From an uncultured Rikenella sp. (lineage in GTDB: Bacteria; Bacteroidota; Bacteroidia; Bacteroidales; Rikenellaceae): a stretch of DNA of 64,000 nt. Each line of letters starts with the position of its first letter. Positions within the stretch are counted from its first letter, which is position 1. Made by a program: the position numbers and the translations under genes. This document shows, piece by piece, positions 35,494-46,179 of this stretch. Below the pieces are notes generated by a model. The model was given only the letters and a program-made list of their open reading frames with translations, did not search any database and was not told the origin of the DNA. The stretch is from contig NZ_CAJTMN010000003.1 of NCBI RefSeq assembly GCF_910577125.1, positions 5,062 to 69,061 on the forward strand. The letters are read 5' to 3'.

Positions 35494-36039
35494 ATGGCAC
35501 CCACCCGCGACACCGATCCCACGATCCGCGAATATATCGTGACCGTCTTCACCGAGAACCAAGTCGGCGTACTGGGCCGCATCACCTCCATCTTCACCCG
35601 GCGCAAGATCAACATCGAGAGCCTGAAAGTCAGCGAGACCCCGGTCAAAGGCATCAGCATGTTCACCATCCACGCCTTCACCACCGAAGACACCGCCCGC
35701 CGCGTCCTGAGCAGCATCGAGCGGATCGTCGAAGTGCTCCGCGCCGACAAATACCGCTCCGACGAACTGACCGCCCAGCAGATCGCCCTCTACAAAGTAT
35801 CGCCCGACGCCTTCCGCCACAACGGAAACGCCTGTCTGAAAGCGTATAACGCCCGCGTGATCGAAGTCGACCCCGACTACATCGTCCTCGAACGCACCGG
35901 CACCAAAGAAGAGATCGAGAGCCTGCGCGACTACCTGCAAACCGGCGGCATGCTCCTTCAATTCACCCGCTCCGAGAACCTCGTCCTGCACGACACCTCC
36001 GTGGAAAACGTCCTCGGCCAGCTCGCCGCAGGCGAATGA
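35494..36039 (+). CDS. ilvN: Acetolactate synthase, small (regulatory) subunit
   Basis: 181 aa. N-terminal ACT domain (YIVTVFTENQVGVLGRITSIF, read with a break, and the Gly-rich loop that binds valine), then the IlvH C-terminal domain ending ENVLGQLAAGE. It activates IlvB and gives feedback control. The AT-rich region 35320-35480 probably supplies a new promoter because the repeat island separates it from ilvB. ilvC follows 143 bases later. Confidence 0.93.
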   Translation: MAPTRDTDPTIREYIVTVFTENQVGVLGRITSIFTRRKINIESLKVSETPVKGISMFTIHAFTTEDTARRVLSSIERIVEVLRADKYRSDELTAQQIALYKVSPDAFRHNGNACLKAYNARVIEVDPDYIVLERTGTKEEIESLRDYLQTGGMLLQFTRSENLVLHDTSVENVLGQLAAGE

Positions 36040-36182
36040 TCCGGCACCTTTCGCCCGAACCGATTTTTCATGTAATAAAAAGGCCCGATTCATCGCAACT
36101 TCGCCGATAAATCCCTACCTTTAACCCCTCGGAAACAAAACCCGAAACACACAAAACAAGACATATCAACCAACCAAAAACA

Positions 36183-37232
36183 ATGGCAAAAATCAATTTC
36201 GGAGGCGTGGAAGAAAGCGTCGTCACACGCGAAGAATTCCCCCTGAGCAAAGCGGCAGAAATCCTGAAAGACGAGACCATCGCCGTGATCGGTTACGGCG
36301 TACAAGGCCCCGGCCAGTCCATGAACCTGCGCGACAACGGTTTCAACGTGATCGTCGGCCAGCGCAAGAACTCCAAGAGCTGGGACAAAGCCGTCGCCGA
36401 CGGCTGGGTACCCGGCAAGACCCTGTTCGAAATCGAAGAAGCCTGCCAGCGCGGGACCATCATCCAATTCCTCCTCTCCGACGCCGGCCAGATCGCCCTC
36501 TGGCCCACCGTCAAGAAACACCTGACGCCGGGTAAGGCTTTGTACTTCTCGCACGGCTTCGGCATCACCTATAAAGAAAAGACCGGCATCGTGCCGCCCG
36601 CCGATGTCGACGTCATCCTCGTCGCACCGAAAGGGTCGGGGACATCGCTGCGTCGGATGTTCGTCGCCGGACGCGGCTTGAACTCCAGCTTCGCCGTCTT
36701 CCAGGACGCCACCGGACGCGCCAAAGACCGTGTGCTCGCTCTCGGGATCGGCGTCGGGTCGGGCTACCTCTTCGAAACCGACTTCAAACGCGAAGTCTAC
36801 TCCGACCTGACCGGCGAACGCGGGACATTGATGGGCGCTATCCAGGGGATCTTTGCCGCACAGTACCAGGTGCTGCGCGAACATGGGCACACCCCGTCCG
36901 AAGCCTTCAACGAAACCATCGAAGAGCTGACCCAGTCGCTGATGCCACTCGTGGCAGAGAACGGGATGGACTGGATGTACGCCAACTGCTCCACCACCGC
37001 ACAGCGCGGGGCATTGGACTGGTGGAAGCCCTTCCGGGACGCAACGCTGCCGGTATTCCAGAAACTTTATAGCGAGGTAGCTAACGGGAACGAAGCGCAG
37101 CGTTCGATCGACTGCAACTCGAAACCCGACTACCGCGAAGGGCTCGAAAAAGAGCTCAAAGAGTTGCGCGAGAGCGAGATGTGGCAGGCAGGGATGACCG
37201 TGCGCAAATTGCGTCCGGAGAACAACAAATAG
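36183..37232 (+). CDS. ilvC: Ketol-acid reductoisomerase
   Basis: 349 aa. Rossmann GYGVQGPGQSMNLRDNG binds NADP(H). KARI-domain Mg ligands are in FKREVYSDLTGERGTLMG and ETIEELTQSL. Isomerises and reduces acetolactate. A strong hairpin follows the stop. Confidence 0.95.
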   Translation: MAKINFGGVEESVVTREEFPLSKAAEILKDETIAVIGYGVQGPGQSMNLRDNGFNVIVGQRKNSKSWDKAVADGWVPGKTLFEIEEACQRGTIIQFLLSDAGQIALWPTVKKHLTPGKALYFSHGFGITYKEKTGIVPPADVDVILVAPKGSGTSLRRMFVAGRGLNSSFAVFQDATGRAKDRVLALGIGVGSGYLFETDFKREVYSDLTGERGTLMGAIQGIFAAQYQVLREHGHTPSEAFNETIEELTQSLMPLVAENGMDWMYANCSTTAQRGALDWWKPFRDATLPVFQKLYSEVANGNEAQRSIDCNSKPDYREGLEKELKELRESEMWQAGMTVRKLRPENNK

Positions 37233-37258
37233 ATATCTATCTATCTGACAAACAAATA

Positions 37259-37296
37259 ATTAGGGGTTGGATTCTAAGCGAAATCCAACCCCTAAT
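37259..37296 (+). terminator. Terminator of the ilv operon
   Basis: 15-bp perfect stem ATTAGGGGTTGGATT / AATCCAACCCCTAAT with an 8-base loop. No T-run, so termination strength is uncertain. Confidence 0.6.
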
Positions 37297-37445
37297 GCTA
37301 TAATCGCACCGCCCGCCCCCAATACTCCCCTCCCCCGCTCGAAAAACGACCGTCTTTTCCATCGCCGGAAAGCCGAAAAAACCGTATCTTGCAATCGGTC
37401 ACCGACAGGCATGACCCAATCCCTATGCACCAACCCATCCCAACC

Positions 37446-39449
37446 ATGAACCTCCTCCGCCACCTACCCCTCAACGCCAGCCTGCTCCTCCTGCTGCTGA
37501 CCGGATGCGTTCCAAAAACCCGCGTGACCTCGCCCGACGGACGGAACACCGTCCGCTTCGGTCTCGACTCGGACGGACGGCCCACCTACGCCGTCGAACG
37601 CGACGGAAAGCCTCTGATCCTCCCCTCCCTTCTCGGCATCGCGACCCGCGAAACCCATCCGACCCCCTTCACCGCCACCTCCATCCGGCACACCACCGCC
37701 GACCAGCTCTGGGAACAGCCCTGGGGCGAAAACAAAACCCTCCGGAACCACTACAACGAGATGACCGTCACCCTCTCCTCCCCGGACGAACCGGACGGTC
37801 TGACCCTGCGCTTCCGCGCCTACGACGACGGCATCGCCTTCCGCTACGAGCTGAACCGACCCGACTCGCTGACCGTCACCGACGAACTGACCGAATTCCG
37901 CGTGGCCGGCGACGGCCTCTCCTGGTCCATCCCCGGCAACTTCGAGACCTACGAACTCGAATACCGGCGGCAGCCGATCTCGGCCGTCGCCGACGCCAAC
38001 ACCCCCTTCACCTTCCGCACCTCCACCGCCACCTACGGCTCGATCCACGAAGCCGCCCTGTACGACTATCCCGAGATGATCCTCCGGCGCGACAGCGCCT
38101 CCGGCCCCCTTCGCACCTCCCTCGCCCCGCTGCCCGACGGCACGAAAGCCCACATCCCCGGCCGGTTCGTCACCCCCTGGCGCACCGTCCAGCTCGGCGA
38201 CCGCGCCGTCGACCTCATCAACTCCTCGCTGATACTCAACCTGAACGAGCCCTCGAAAATCTCCGACCCCTCCTGGATCACGCCACAGAAATACGTCGGC
38301 GTCTGGTGGGGGATGCACCTCGGCACCCAAGTCTGGACCCTCGGCCCGCGCCACGGAGCGACCACCGAAAACGCCCTCCGACATATCGACTTCGCCGCCG
38401 CCAACAACATCCAGGGCGTTCTGTTCGAAGGGTGGAACCAGGGTTGGGAGAACTGGGGCGGCAACCAGCATTTCAGTTACACCGATCCCTACCCCGACTT
38501 CGATCTGGAGCGGATCGCCGCCTACGCCCGCGAGAAAGGCATCGAGCTCTGGATGCACAACGAGACCGGCGGCAACATCCCCGAATACGAAGCCGAAATG
38601 GAACGCGCCATGGCCCGCTATGCCGAATTGGGTGTCCACACCCTCAAGACCGGCTACGCCGGCGGCTTCCGGGGCGGTTACTCGCACCACTCGCAATACG
38701 GCGTACAGCACTACCAGCGCGTCGTAGAGACCGCCGCCCGGTACCGGCTGATGCTCGACGTGCACGAACCGATCAAAGAGACCGGCATCCGACGCACATG
38801 GCCCAACATGATGACCCGCGAAGGAGCCCGCGGAATGGAATGGAACGCCTGGAGCGCAGGCAACTCGGCCGAATACCTGACCACTCTGCCCTTCGTGCGC
38901 CTGTTGAGCGGCCCGATGGACTACACCCCCGGCATCTTCGACCTCGACTACTCGAGAGCCAAATCCGACCCCGGCCGGATCGAATGGAACGGCCCGAACG
39001 CCCACTGCCGCATCCGGACGACCCTCACCCGCCAGATCGCCAACTGGGTCATCCTCTACTCGCCGTTGCAGATGGCCGCCGACCTGATCGAGAACTACGA
39101 CGGTCATCCGGCCTTCCGGTTTTTCCGCGACTTCGACGCCGACTGCGATTGGTCGGCAGCCTTGCAGGGCGAGATCGGCGAATACATCGTCACCGTCCGT
39201 CGCGCCGGCGACCGCTACTTTCTCGGAGCCGGAACGAACGACCGGCCGCGGACGCTGACCCAGCGGCTCGACTTTCTGACACCCGGCACGACCTATACCG
39301 CCGTCATCTACGCCGATGCCCCCGACTCCGGCGAGCACCCCGGGCACTACCGGATCGAAGAACGCACCGTGACGGCAGCCGACACGCTCGAAATCGCGAT
39401 GGCCGCGCGAGGAGGCGCAGCCGTCACCTTCCTGCCCCGGGACAAATAA
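37446..39449 (+). CDS. GH97 glycoside hydrolase (alpha-glucosidase/alpha-galactosidase type), lipoprotein
   Basis: 667 aa from MNLLRHLPLNASLLLL; lipobox LLTGC. GH97_N beta-sandwich begins VTSPDGRNTVRFGLD. The TIM barrel has VGVWWGMHLG, VLFEGWNQGWENW, ELWMHNETGGNIPEYE, KTGYAGGFRGG and MLDVHEPIKETGIRRTWPN, then a GH97_C domain. Both inverting and retaining enzymes exist in this family. I did not assign which here. No SusC/SusD pair is in the window, so its glycan target is open. Confidence 0.9.
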   Translation: MNLLRHLPLNASLLLLLLTGCVPKTRVTSPDGRNTVRFGLDSDGRPTYAVERDGKPLILPSLLGIATRETHPTPFTATSIRHTTADQLWEQPWGENKTLRNHYNEMTVTLSSPDEPDGLTLRFRAYDDGIAFRYELNRPDSLTVTDELTEFRVAGDGLSWSIPGNFETYELEYRRQPISAVADANTPFTFRTSTATYGSIHEAALYDYPEMILRRDSASGPLRTSLAPLPDGTKAHIPGRFVTPWRTVQLGDRAVDLINSSLILNLNEPSKISDPSWITPQKYVGVWWGMHLGTQVWTLGPRHGATTENALRHIDFAAANNIQGVLFEGWNQGWENWGGNQHFSYTDPYPDFDLERIAAYAREKGIELWMHNETGGNIPEYEAEMERAMARYAELGVHTLKTGYAGGFRGGYSHHSQYGVQHYQRVVETAARYRLMLDVHEPIKETGIRRTWPNMMTREGARGMEWNAWSAGNSAEYLTTLPFVRLLSGPMDYTPGIFDLDYSRAKSDPGRIEWNGPNAHCRIRTTLTRQIANWVILYSPLQMAADLIENYDGHPAFRFFRDFDADCDWSAALQGEIGEYIVTVRRAGDRYFLGAGTNDRPRTLTQRLDFLTPGTTYTAVIYADAPDSGEHPGHYRIEERTVTAADTLEIAMAARGGAAVTFLPRDK

Positions 39450-39519
39450 AAAGAGCCGGGGGAAACACGTCCCGCCAACGGCACGGTTTCCCCCGGCAAA
39501 ATGCCAACAACCAGAGACT

Positions 39520-41400
<1,881 letters not shown>

Positions 41401-41405
41401 ATGAT

Positions 41406-41864
41406 TTACAGTTGCGGTATTTCGTGGATAAAACGGTAGCTTCGTGCGGCGTGGTCGATCTCGCAGCAATAGTGCTGCAATCCGTTGGTCACCACCAGAT
41501 AAGGAACGCCGAGACGGATGTTATAGTGCGCCACCTGGTTGAAGACCTCCTGCGTGATGGCGACCGCGGCGGCTTTGCACTCGACGACGAGCTGCGGTTG
41601 GGCCTGCCGGGAGTAGACGACGATGTCGGCGCGCAGGGAGAAGCCGTCGATACGCAACGGCTGTTCCTGCACGATGCGATAGGGATCGATGCCCCGGCTC
41701 CCGGTCAGAAAGCGGATAAAGTGCTGCCTGACCCACTCTTCCGGCGTGAGCACGAGCCATTTGCGCCGCAAAGCGTCCCACACTTCGGGTTTCGGCCCCA
41801 CGTCCCTGAGCTTCAGTCCGGCATCGGGCAGGTTGAGTGCAGGATATTTTTCGGGATCGAGCAT
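41406..41864 (-). CDS. HsdR N-terminal-like nuclease-domain protein
   Basis: 152 aa from MLDPEKYPALNL. PD-(D/E)XK-type core of the type I restriction HsdR_N family: LRADIVVYSRQ (Asp), LVVECKAAAV (ECK motif), then LGVPYLVVTNG. A stand-alone version is widespread in Bacteroidetes with unknown function. No HsdM or HsdS is present, so a restriction role is unlikely. A second ATG one codon upstream is possible. It precedes the ABC-F gene. Confidence 0.85.
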   Translation of the reverse strand: MLDPEKYPALNLPDAGLKLRDVGPKPEVWDALRRKWLVLTPEEWVRQHFIRFLTGSRGIDPYRIVQEQPLRIDGFSLRADIVVYSRQAQPQLVVECKAAAVAITQEVFNQVAHYNIRLGVPYLVVTNGLQHYCCEIDHAARSYRFIHEIPQL

Positions 41865-41956
41865 CATAGGGGTGCAAAATAACGAAAATTTCGGGGCTTT
41901 TCTGCCTCTATTCGGAATCAGGAGGGTGGAAAACCAGACAAGTGCCTCGCCCCCGT

Positions 41957-42154
41957 TTATTCCGAGAGGCAACGCAACAGAAAACCGTAGGCGCGGCTGC
42001 CCGAGTTGCTGGGATTGAGGCCTTGCGCACTGAAATTCAAGAACACACCGCTGGCGTTGCTGATGGCAAACGACCAGCCGTACCCGTAATAGCCGACGTT
42101 CGTCAGTGCACCTAATTGTCCATTGTTGCCTGCGTCGCGGAAGCCCGGGGCGGT
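41957..42154 (-). other. FISUMP-type C-terminal cassette 9 (array end)
   Basis: TAPGFRDAGNNGQLG ... GYGWSFAISNASGVFL ... GFLLRCLSE-TAA. Last of three cassettes in a head-to-tail array; its first codon is 5 bases after the stop of cassette 10. Confidence 0.85.
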
Positions 42155-42159
42155 TTCGT

Positions 42160-42357
42160 TTATTCCGAGAGGCAACGCAACTGAAAACCGTAGGCGCGGC
42201 TGTGCGCGTTGCTAAGACCGAGGTACGTCACGCCGAAATCCAAGTACACCCCGTTGCTGCCGCTCACCGACGACGAGTAGCTGAACCCGTGGTGGCCGAC
42301 GTACACCAGATCGCCTAACCGTCCAAAATTGCCTGCGTCGCGGAAGCCCGGCGCGGG
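42160..42357 (-). other. FISUMP-type C-terminal cassette 10 (middle of array)
   Basis: PAPGFRDAGNFGRLG ... GFSYSSSVSGSNGVYLDF ... GFQLRCLSE-TAA. Middle block almost identical to cassette 15, while first and last blocks differ. 9-base spacer to cassette 11. Confidence 0.85.
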
Positions 42358-42366
42358 GCTTTCCGT

Positions 42367-42552
42367 TTATTCCGAGAGGCAACGCAACTGAAAACTGTGG
42401 GCACGGTGGTTTGTGCTGCTGGGGCCGAGACCCTGCGTGTCGAACCACAAAAACTGCCCGTAGACACCCTTCACTTCAGACGACCAACTGTAGCCACCGT
42501 TGCTGTAGCCGCCCGGTGTGCCTGAGGCGTTGCCGCGGTAGCCCGGGGCGGC
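42367..42552 (-). other. FISUMP-type C-terminal cassette 11 (array start)
   Basis: AAPGYRGNASGTPG ... GYSWSSEVKGVYGQFLWF ... SFQLRCLSE-TAA. The FLWFDTQ block resembles FLWFNTQ of cassette 3. No start codon precedes it; upstream is a repeat shared with 29120 and 56945. Confidence 0.85.
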
Positions 42553-42731
42553 TCTTCGAGCCGCAAGAGTTCTGCTAATACCGTTTCGGGCTGCGCGCTC
42601 CGGGGGTGGGCCGAAGGCCCAGCGCGCAAGCCCGGCGATTCTACGAATCGCGCTACTCGCTTTCGGCCCAAAGCACAATCCTGTGTTTGCCTCACTGCGG
42701 CTCCGCTGTCGCTCCGCCGCGTTCTTTGTTC

Positions 42732-42802
42732 GCGCGCCTTGGGAAATCCAGTCAAAACGTGCCGGCACATTTTGACGATTTTCCTTTTCAGGCGTGGCGC
42801 GC
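42732..42802. repeat. Hairpin element, GCGCGCC family
   Basis: Apical stem CAAAACGTGC / GGCACATTTTG, right arm ...TTCAGGCGTGGCGCGC. Downstream lies a small hairpin GCGATAC-TAC-GTATCGC (about 42870). Confidence 0.8.
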
Positions 42803-42917
42803 GGTCGAGCTCTGAACCGGATAGAACTGCCCTGCGCGGGCGGCGTCCGGGTGACCCCGGCGGGACAGAGCGATACTACGTATCGCTAACCTGTTTGCTT
42901 CACCCTATTCTTTGCCC

Positions 42918-42990
42918 GCGCGCTTGGGAAAATCTTATTCAAAAGCGTGGTGCGCTTTTGAATGATTTTCCCGTTAAGGCGACAGCGCGC
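42918..42990. repeat. Hairpin element, GCGCGC family variant
   Basis: Apical stem TTCAAAAGCG / CGCTTTTGAA, inner stem GGGAAAATC / GATTTTCCC; the base is slightly eroded (GCGCGCTT / ACAGCGCGC). Confidence 0.75.
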
Positions 42991-43101
42991 GGTCGAGCAT
43001 CAACTGCCCTCGGGCCGGGCAGGCCCCACGTCCCGTGGACGGGAAATGCTGGCGCATTTCCACTTATCAGTTCGGCCCAACTCCTTCCCCGTTCTCTGTC
43101 C

Positions 43102-43127
43102 GCGCGCCTCGGAAAATATTTTCTTTC
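43102..43127. repeat. Half hairpin element, truncated at the sod gene
   Basis: Only the left arm GCGCGCCTCGGAAAAT is present; the sod stop codon region follows directly, so the right arm was lost. Confidence 0.5.
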
Positions 43128-43130
43128 GGT

Positions 43131-43793
43131 CTACCGCCGATCATACCTGTGTCCGATCGTCTTCCAGTCCACCAGATCCCAATAATTGGCGATGTATTCC
43201 GTACGACGGTTGCGATAATCGAGATAGTAGGCATGTTCCCAGACATCCAGCCCCAGCAGAGGAGTCAGACCGTAACGCAGCGGATTGCCGGCATTGGCAT
43301 CCGTCGTGATACGCAGATTCCCCGCCCGATCGGTCGCCAGCCACGCCCATCCCGAACCGAACAGACCGGCAGCCGCTTTGGCGAACTGCGCCTTGAAGCC
43401 GTCGAACGAGCCGAAATCGCGATCGATCGCCTCGGCCAGTTTTCCGGAAGGTCGAGACTGCGGCGTCGGCGAGAGTCCCAGGAAAAACAGCTCGTGATTC
43501 AGCGCCTGTCCCGCATTGTTGAAGATCGGCCCGTCGGGCGCCTTGCGAACCAGCTCTTCCAGCGAAAGAACCGCATACGGCGTACCCGGAATCAGCGCAT
43601 TCAGGTTATCCAGATAAGCCTGATAGTGCTTGCCGTAGTGGAATTCGAGCGTTTCGCGACTCATCTTCGGCGCCAGCGCATCGAGTGCATAAGGCAGTTC
43701 CGGAAGCCGGTGTTTCGGAGCCGCCTGCGCGAAAGCGTCGGCAGTCCAGAGTCCCAGCAACGCGAAAACGGCGATTAAAAAATGCTTTTTCAT
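43131..43793 (-). CDS. Exported Fe/Mn superoxide dismutase
   Basis: 220 aa from MKKHFLIAVFALLG with a clear signal peptide cleaved near AFAQ-AAPKH. Metal ligands are in FHYGKHYQAYLD (His), QALNHELFF (His), and DVWEHAYYLDY (Asp and His). The alpha-hairpin and C-terminal domain are complete. Bacteroides SodB is cytosolic, so secretion is notable; see the exported rubrerythrin at 15055. Monocistronic, directly downstream of an island. Confidence 0.92.
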   Translation of the reverse strand: MKKHFLIAVFALLGLWTADAFAQAAPKHRLPELPYALDALAPKMSRETLEFHYGKHYQAYLDNLNALIPGTPYAVLSLEELVRKAPDGPIFNNAGQALNHELFFLGLSPTPQSRPSGKLAEAIDRDFGSFDGFKAQFAKAAAGLFGSGWAWLATDRAGNLRITTDANAGNPLRYGLTPLLGLDVWEHAYYLDYRNRRTEYIANYWDLVDWKTIGHRYDRR

Positions 43794-44012
43794 AACTCCT
43801 GCAATAGATGATTTGAATGAACCGACTCGCAAACCGCATGCCACACCGAGACATTTTCCTCCGGCCGCCGCGAAATTTCGGACGAAGAGAGTATATTTAC
43901 GGCCCGGACAAGCCCGCCAGACCTCCCCCCGACGCGGAATCCCGGCCGGTTCGACAAAATAAAACCGGCCGGCAAACGTTTGTTATTAGAAATCAATAGA
44001 AAAAGACCATCC

Positions 44013-45191
44013 ATGACCCTTCTTTTTCTCCTCGTGTCGCTGTTCGTCCTGTTCCTGCCCGACCTCTACATCTGGTTCGCCTTCGTACGCCGGAACGTGG
44101 GGAGGGGATGGAAGATCGTCTACTGGATTCCGACCCTCCTGGCACTCGCCGCATTGAGCTGTTGGCTGGGCGGGCTGTACCACGACGGCGTGACCCGTCT
44201 GTTTTTCGGTCTGCTGATGTGCATTGCCGTCCCGAAACTGATTTTCGTTTTGTGTTCGCTGGCCGGACGAGGCATCGGGCTGCTCGTACCCCATGCCGGA
44301 CGGGTCGGGACGGCAATCGGAGCCGTCGCGGCGATCGCCGTCTGCGCCGCATGCTGCTACGGCTTCACCCGCGGATGGAAACGGCTGGTCGTACAGGAAA
44401 CCACGATCCTTTCGAGTGAACTGCCCCCGGCTTTCGACGGCTATCGCATCGTCCACCTCTCCGACCTCCACATAGGGACTTTCGGCGGCGACACCGCCTA
44501 CGTCCGGCAGCTCGTGGAGCGGGTCAATGCCCTGCGGCCCGACCTGATCCTCTTCACGGGCGACTTAGTGAACGCCTCGACCGACGAACTCGACCCGTAC
44601 GTCGGGATTCTGTCGCAGCTCCGGGCACCGGACGGAGTCTGTTCGGTGCTCGGCAACCACGACTATTGCACCTACCGGCGTTACGACCGTCCGGACGGCG
44701 CCGCGCGCAACACGGCCGAACTGATCCGCCGACAGGGAGAGATGGGCTGGGAAGTGCTGCTGAACGAGCACCGCACCGTCCGGCGCGGCAGAGACAGCCT
44801 CTTCGTGATCGGTGTGGAGAACGACAGCCGTCCGCCCTTTCCGTCGCGGGGCGACCTCCCGCAGGCGCTGCGCGGCGTACCGGAGGGGGCCTTCAAGATC
44901 CTGCTGAGCCACGACCCCAGCCACTGGCGGCGCGAAGTACTCCCCGCGAGCAACATCCAGCTCACCCTCTCGGGTCACACCCACGCCATGCAGTTGAAAG
45001 TGGGCCGTTTTTCACCCTCGCGGTGGAGCTATCCGGAGTGGGGCGGGCTGTATCGCGAAGGAGACCGGCAACTGTTCGTTTCGCTGGGACTCGGCGGCAC
45101 GATTCCGTTCCGGTTCGGCGCCTGGCCCGAGATCGACCTGCTGATCCTGCGCCGCGAGAATCGGCCGGAAAATACTAACTTAGCGCAATGA
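44013..45191 (+). CDS. Membrane-anchored metallophosphoesterase (YkuE/YaeI-like)
   Basis: 392 aa from MTLLFLLVSLFVLF. Three or four N-terminal membrane segments (about 1-20, 32-52, 62-85, 97-118), then a calcineurin-like domain with VHLSDLHIGTF, LFTGDLVNAS, VLGNHDYC, LLSHDPS and LSGHTHAMQ: all five metal motifs. Members of this type act on lipid or membrane-linked phosphoesters. Its stop overlaps the AraC gene start by 4 bases (ATGA). Confidence 0.88.
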   Translation: MTLLFLLVSLFVLFLPDLYIWFAFVRRNVGRGWKIVYWIPTLLALAALSCWLGGLYHDGVTRLFFGLLMCIAVPKLIFVLCSLAGRGIGLLVPHAGRVGTAIGAVAAIAVCAACCYGFTRGWKRLVVQETTILSSELPPAFDGYRIVHLSDLHIGTFGGDTAYVRQLVERVNALRPDLILFTGDLVNASTDELDPYVGILSQLRAPDGVCSVLGNHDYCTYRRYDRPDGAARNTAELIRRQGEMGWEVLLNEHRTVRRGRDSLFVIGVENDSRPPFPSRGDLPQALRGVPEGAFKILLSHDPSHWRREVLPASNIQLTLSGHTHAMQLKVGRFSPSRWSYPEWGGLYREGDRQLFVSLGLGGTIPFRFGAWPEIDLLILRRENRPENTNLAQ

Positions 45192-46027
45192 ACGCTTCAT
45201 TATCGGCTTCGTCCGTCTGGGAGACCCTGAGAACGATCGCCGACCGCCCGGGCCACGGCCCGCTCGCCGAAGTCTCGCGCCTCATCTCGTTCCGTCCGTA
45301 CGAGACCTACGGCCCGCACCGCCACCGCCGCATCGAGATCAACTATATCAAAAAAGGGAACTGCATCCTGCGGCTGGCGAACGGGAGCGCCAGCTTCAAA
45401 CAGGACGAAACGATGCTGATCGGTTCGGACGTCGAACACTACTTCGAGGCCGGCTCCGAGGGAGCGACCCTCATCCAGCTCGAATTCCACCCCGACATCC
45501 TCGGCCGGCCGGAGCAGGGACTTCCGCCGCTCCCGGGCACCGAGGGCGGAGTGACACGCATCGCCAACAACCTCCGCATCATGCGCGCCGTGCAACGCAT
45601 CGTCAACGAGCTGGACGAGCGGCAGGAGGAGTACGAACCGCTGGTGCTGCTCTACTACACCGAACTGCTGATCCTGCTGCGCCGCTACCTGAACCGCACC
45701 TCCCTCTCGATCGGTTCCGACCCGGCCATGCAGTCCGCCCTGGCGACGATCCACACCCGTTTCGCCGATCCCCTCGCCATATCCGACGTGGCGGCCGAAG
45801 CCGGTGTCAGCAGCCGCTACCTGCGCAAGCTCTTCGATCGGAACCTGAACCTCTCGCCGCTCGAATACCTGACCCGGGTGCGGGTCGACCGCGCGGTCGA
45901 ACTGCTCCGGAACACCGAGATGTCGGTCAAGGAGGTGGCATTCGCCTGCGGCTTCCGGTCGCCCCAGTATTTCGCCCGCGTATTCCGGCAACAGACCGGC
46001 CGGGCACCCAAAAGCCTGACCCGATAG
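45188..46027 (+). CDS. AraC-family transcriptional regulator
   Basis: 279 aa. N-terminal cupin-like sensor (YGPHRHRRIEINYIKKG with the His-rich turn, then IGSDVEHYF) and a C-terminal double HTH (ISDVAAEAGVSSRYLRKLF and VKEVAFACGFRSPQYFARVFRQ, broken by the usual linker). The sensor probably binds a sugar. It precedes the GH2-GH95 pair and is the likely regulator. Confidence 0.92.
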   Translation: MNASLSASSVWETLRTIADRPGHGPLAEVSRLISFRPYETYGPHRHRRIEINYIKKGNCILRLANGSASFKQDETMLIGSDVEHYFEAGSEGATLIQLEFHPDILGRPEQGLPPLPGTEGGVTRIANNLRIMRAVQRIVNELDERQEEYEPLVLLYYTELLILLRRYLNRTSLSIGSDPAMQSALATIHTRFADPLAISDVAAEAGVSSRYLRKLFDRNLNLSPLEYLTRVRVDRAVELLRNTEMSVKEVAFACGFRSPQYFARVFRQQTGRAPKSLTR

Positions 46028-46134
46028 AGGCGAACCGGCCGCACAGTTCCGTTTCGTACACATTTTCGCCGCTTTCAGACCCGAACCTACCCGTATTCCC
46101 CTTCCGAACATGATACCGTTTTGGGTTCGTTCCG

Positions 46135-46142
46135 TAATTTTG
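46135..46142 (+). promoter_or_regulatory. -7 box before the GH2 gene
   Basis: TAATTTTG fits TAnnTTTG, 37 bases before the start codon of the GH2 gene. No good -33 element. Confidence 0.5.
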
Positions 46143-46179
46143 TACCGATTCCGAACTGAACCTAAAACCCAAACGACCG

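Noticed and set aside
41406..41864. Remnant of a type I restriction system
   Set aside because: The stand-alone HsdR_N-like domain is common in Bacteroidetes beside unrelated genes, and no hsdM or hsdS lies nearby.
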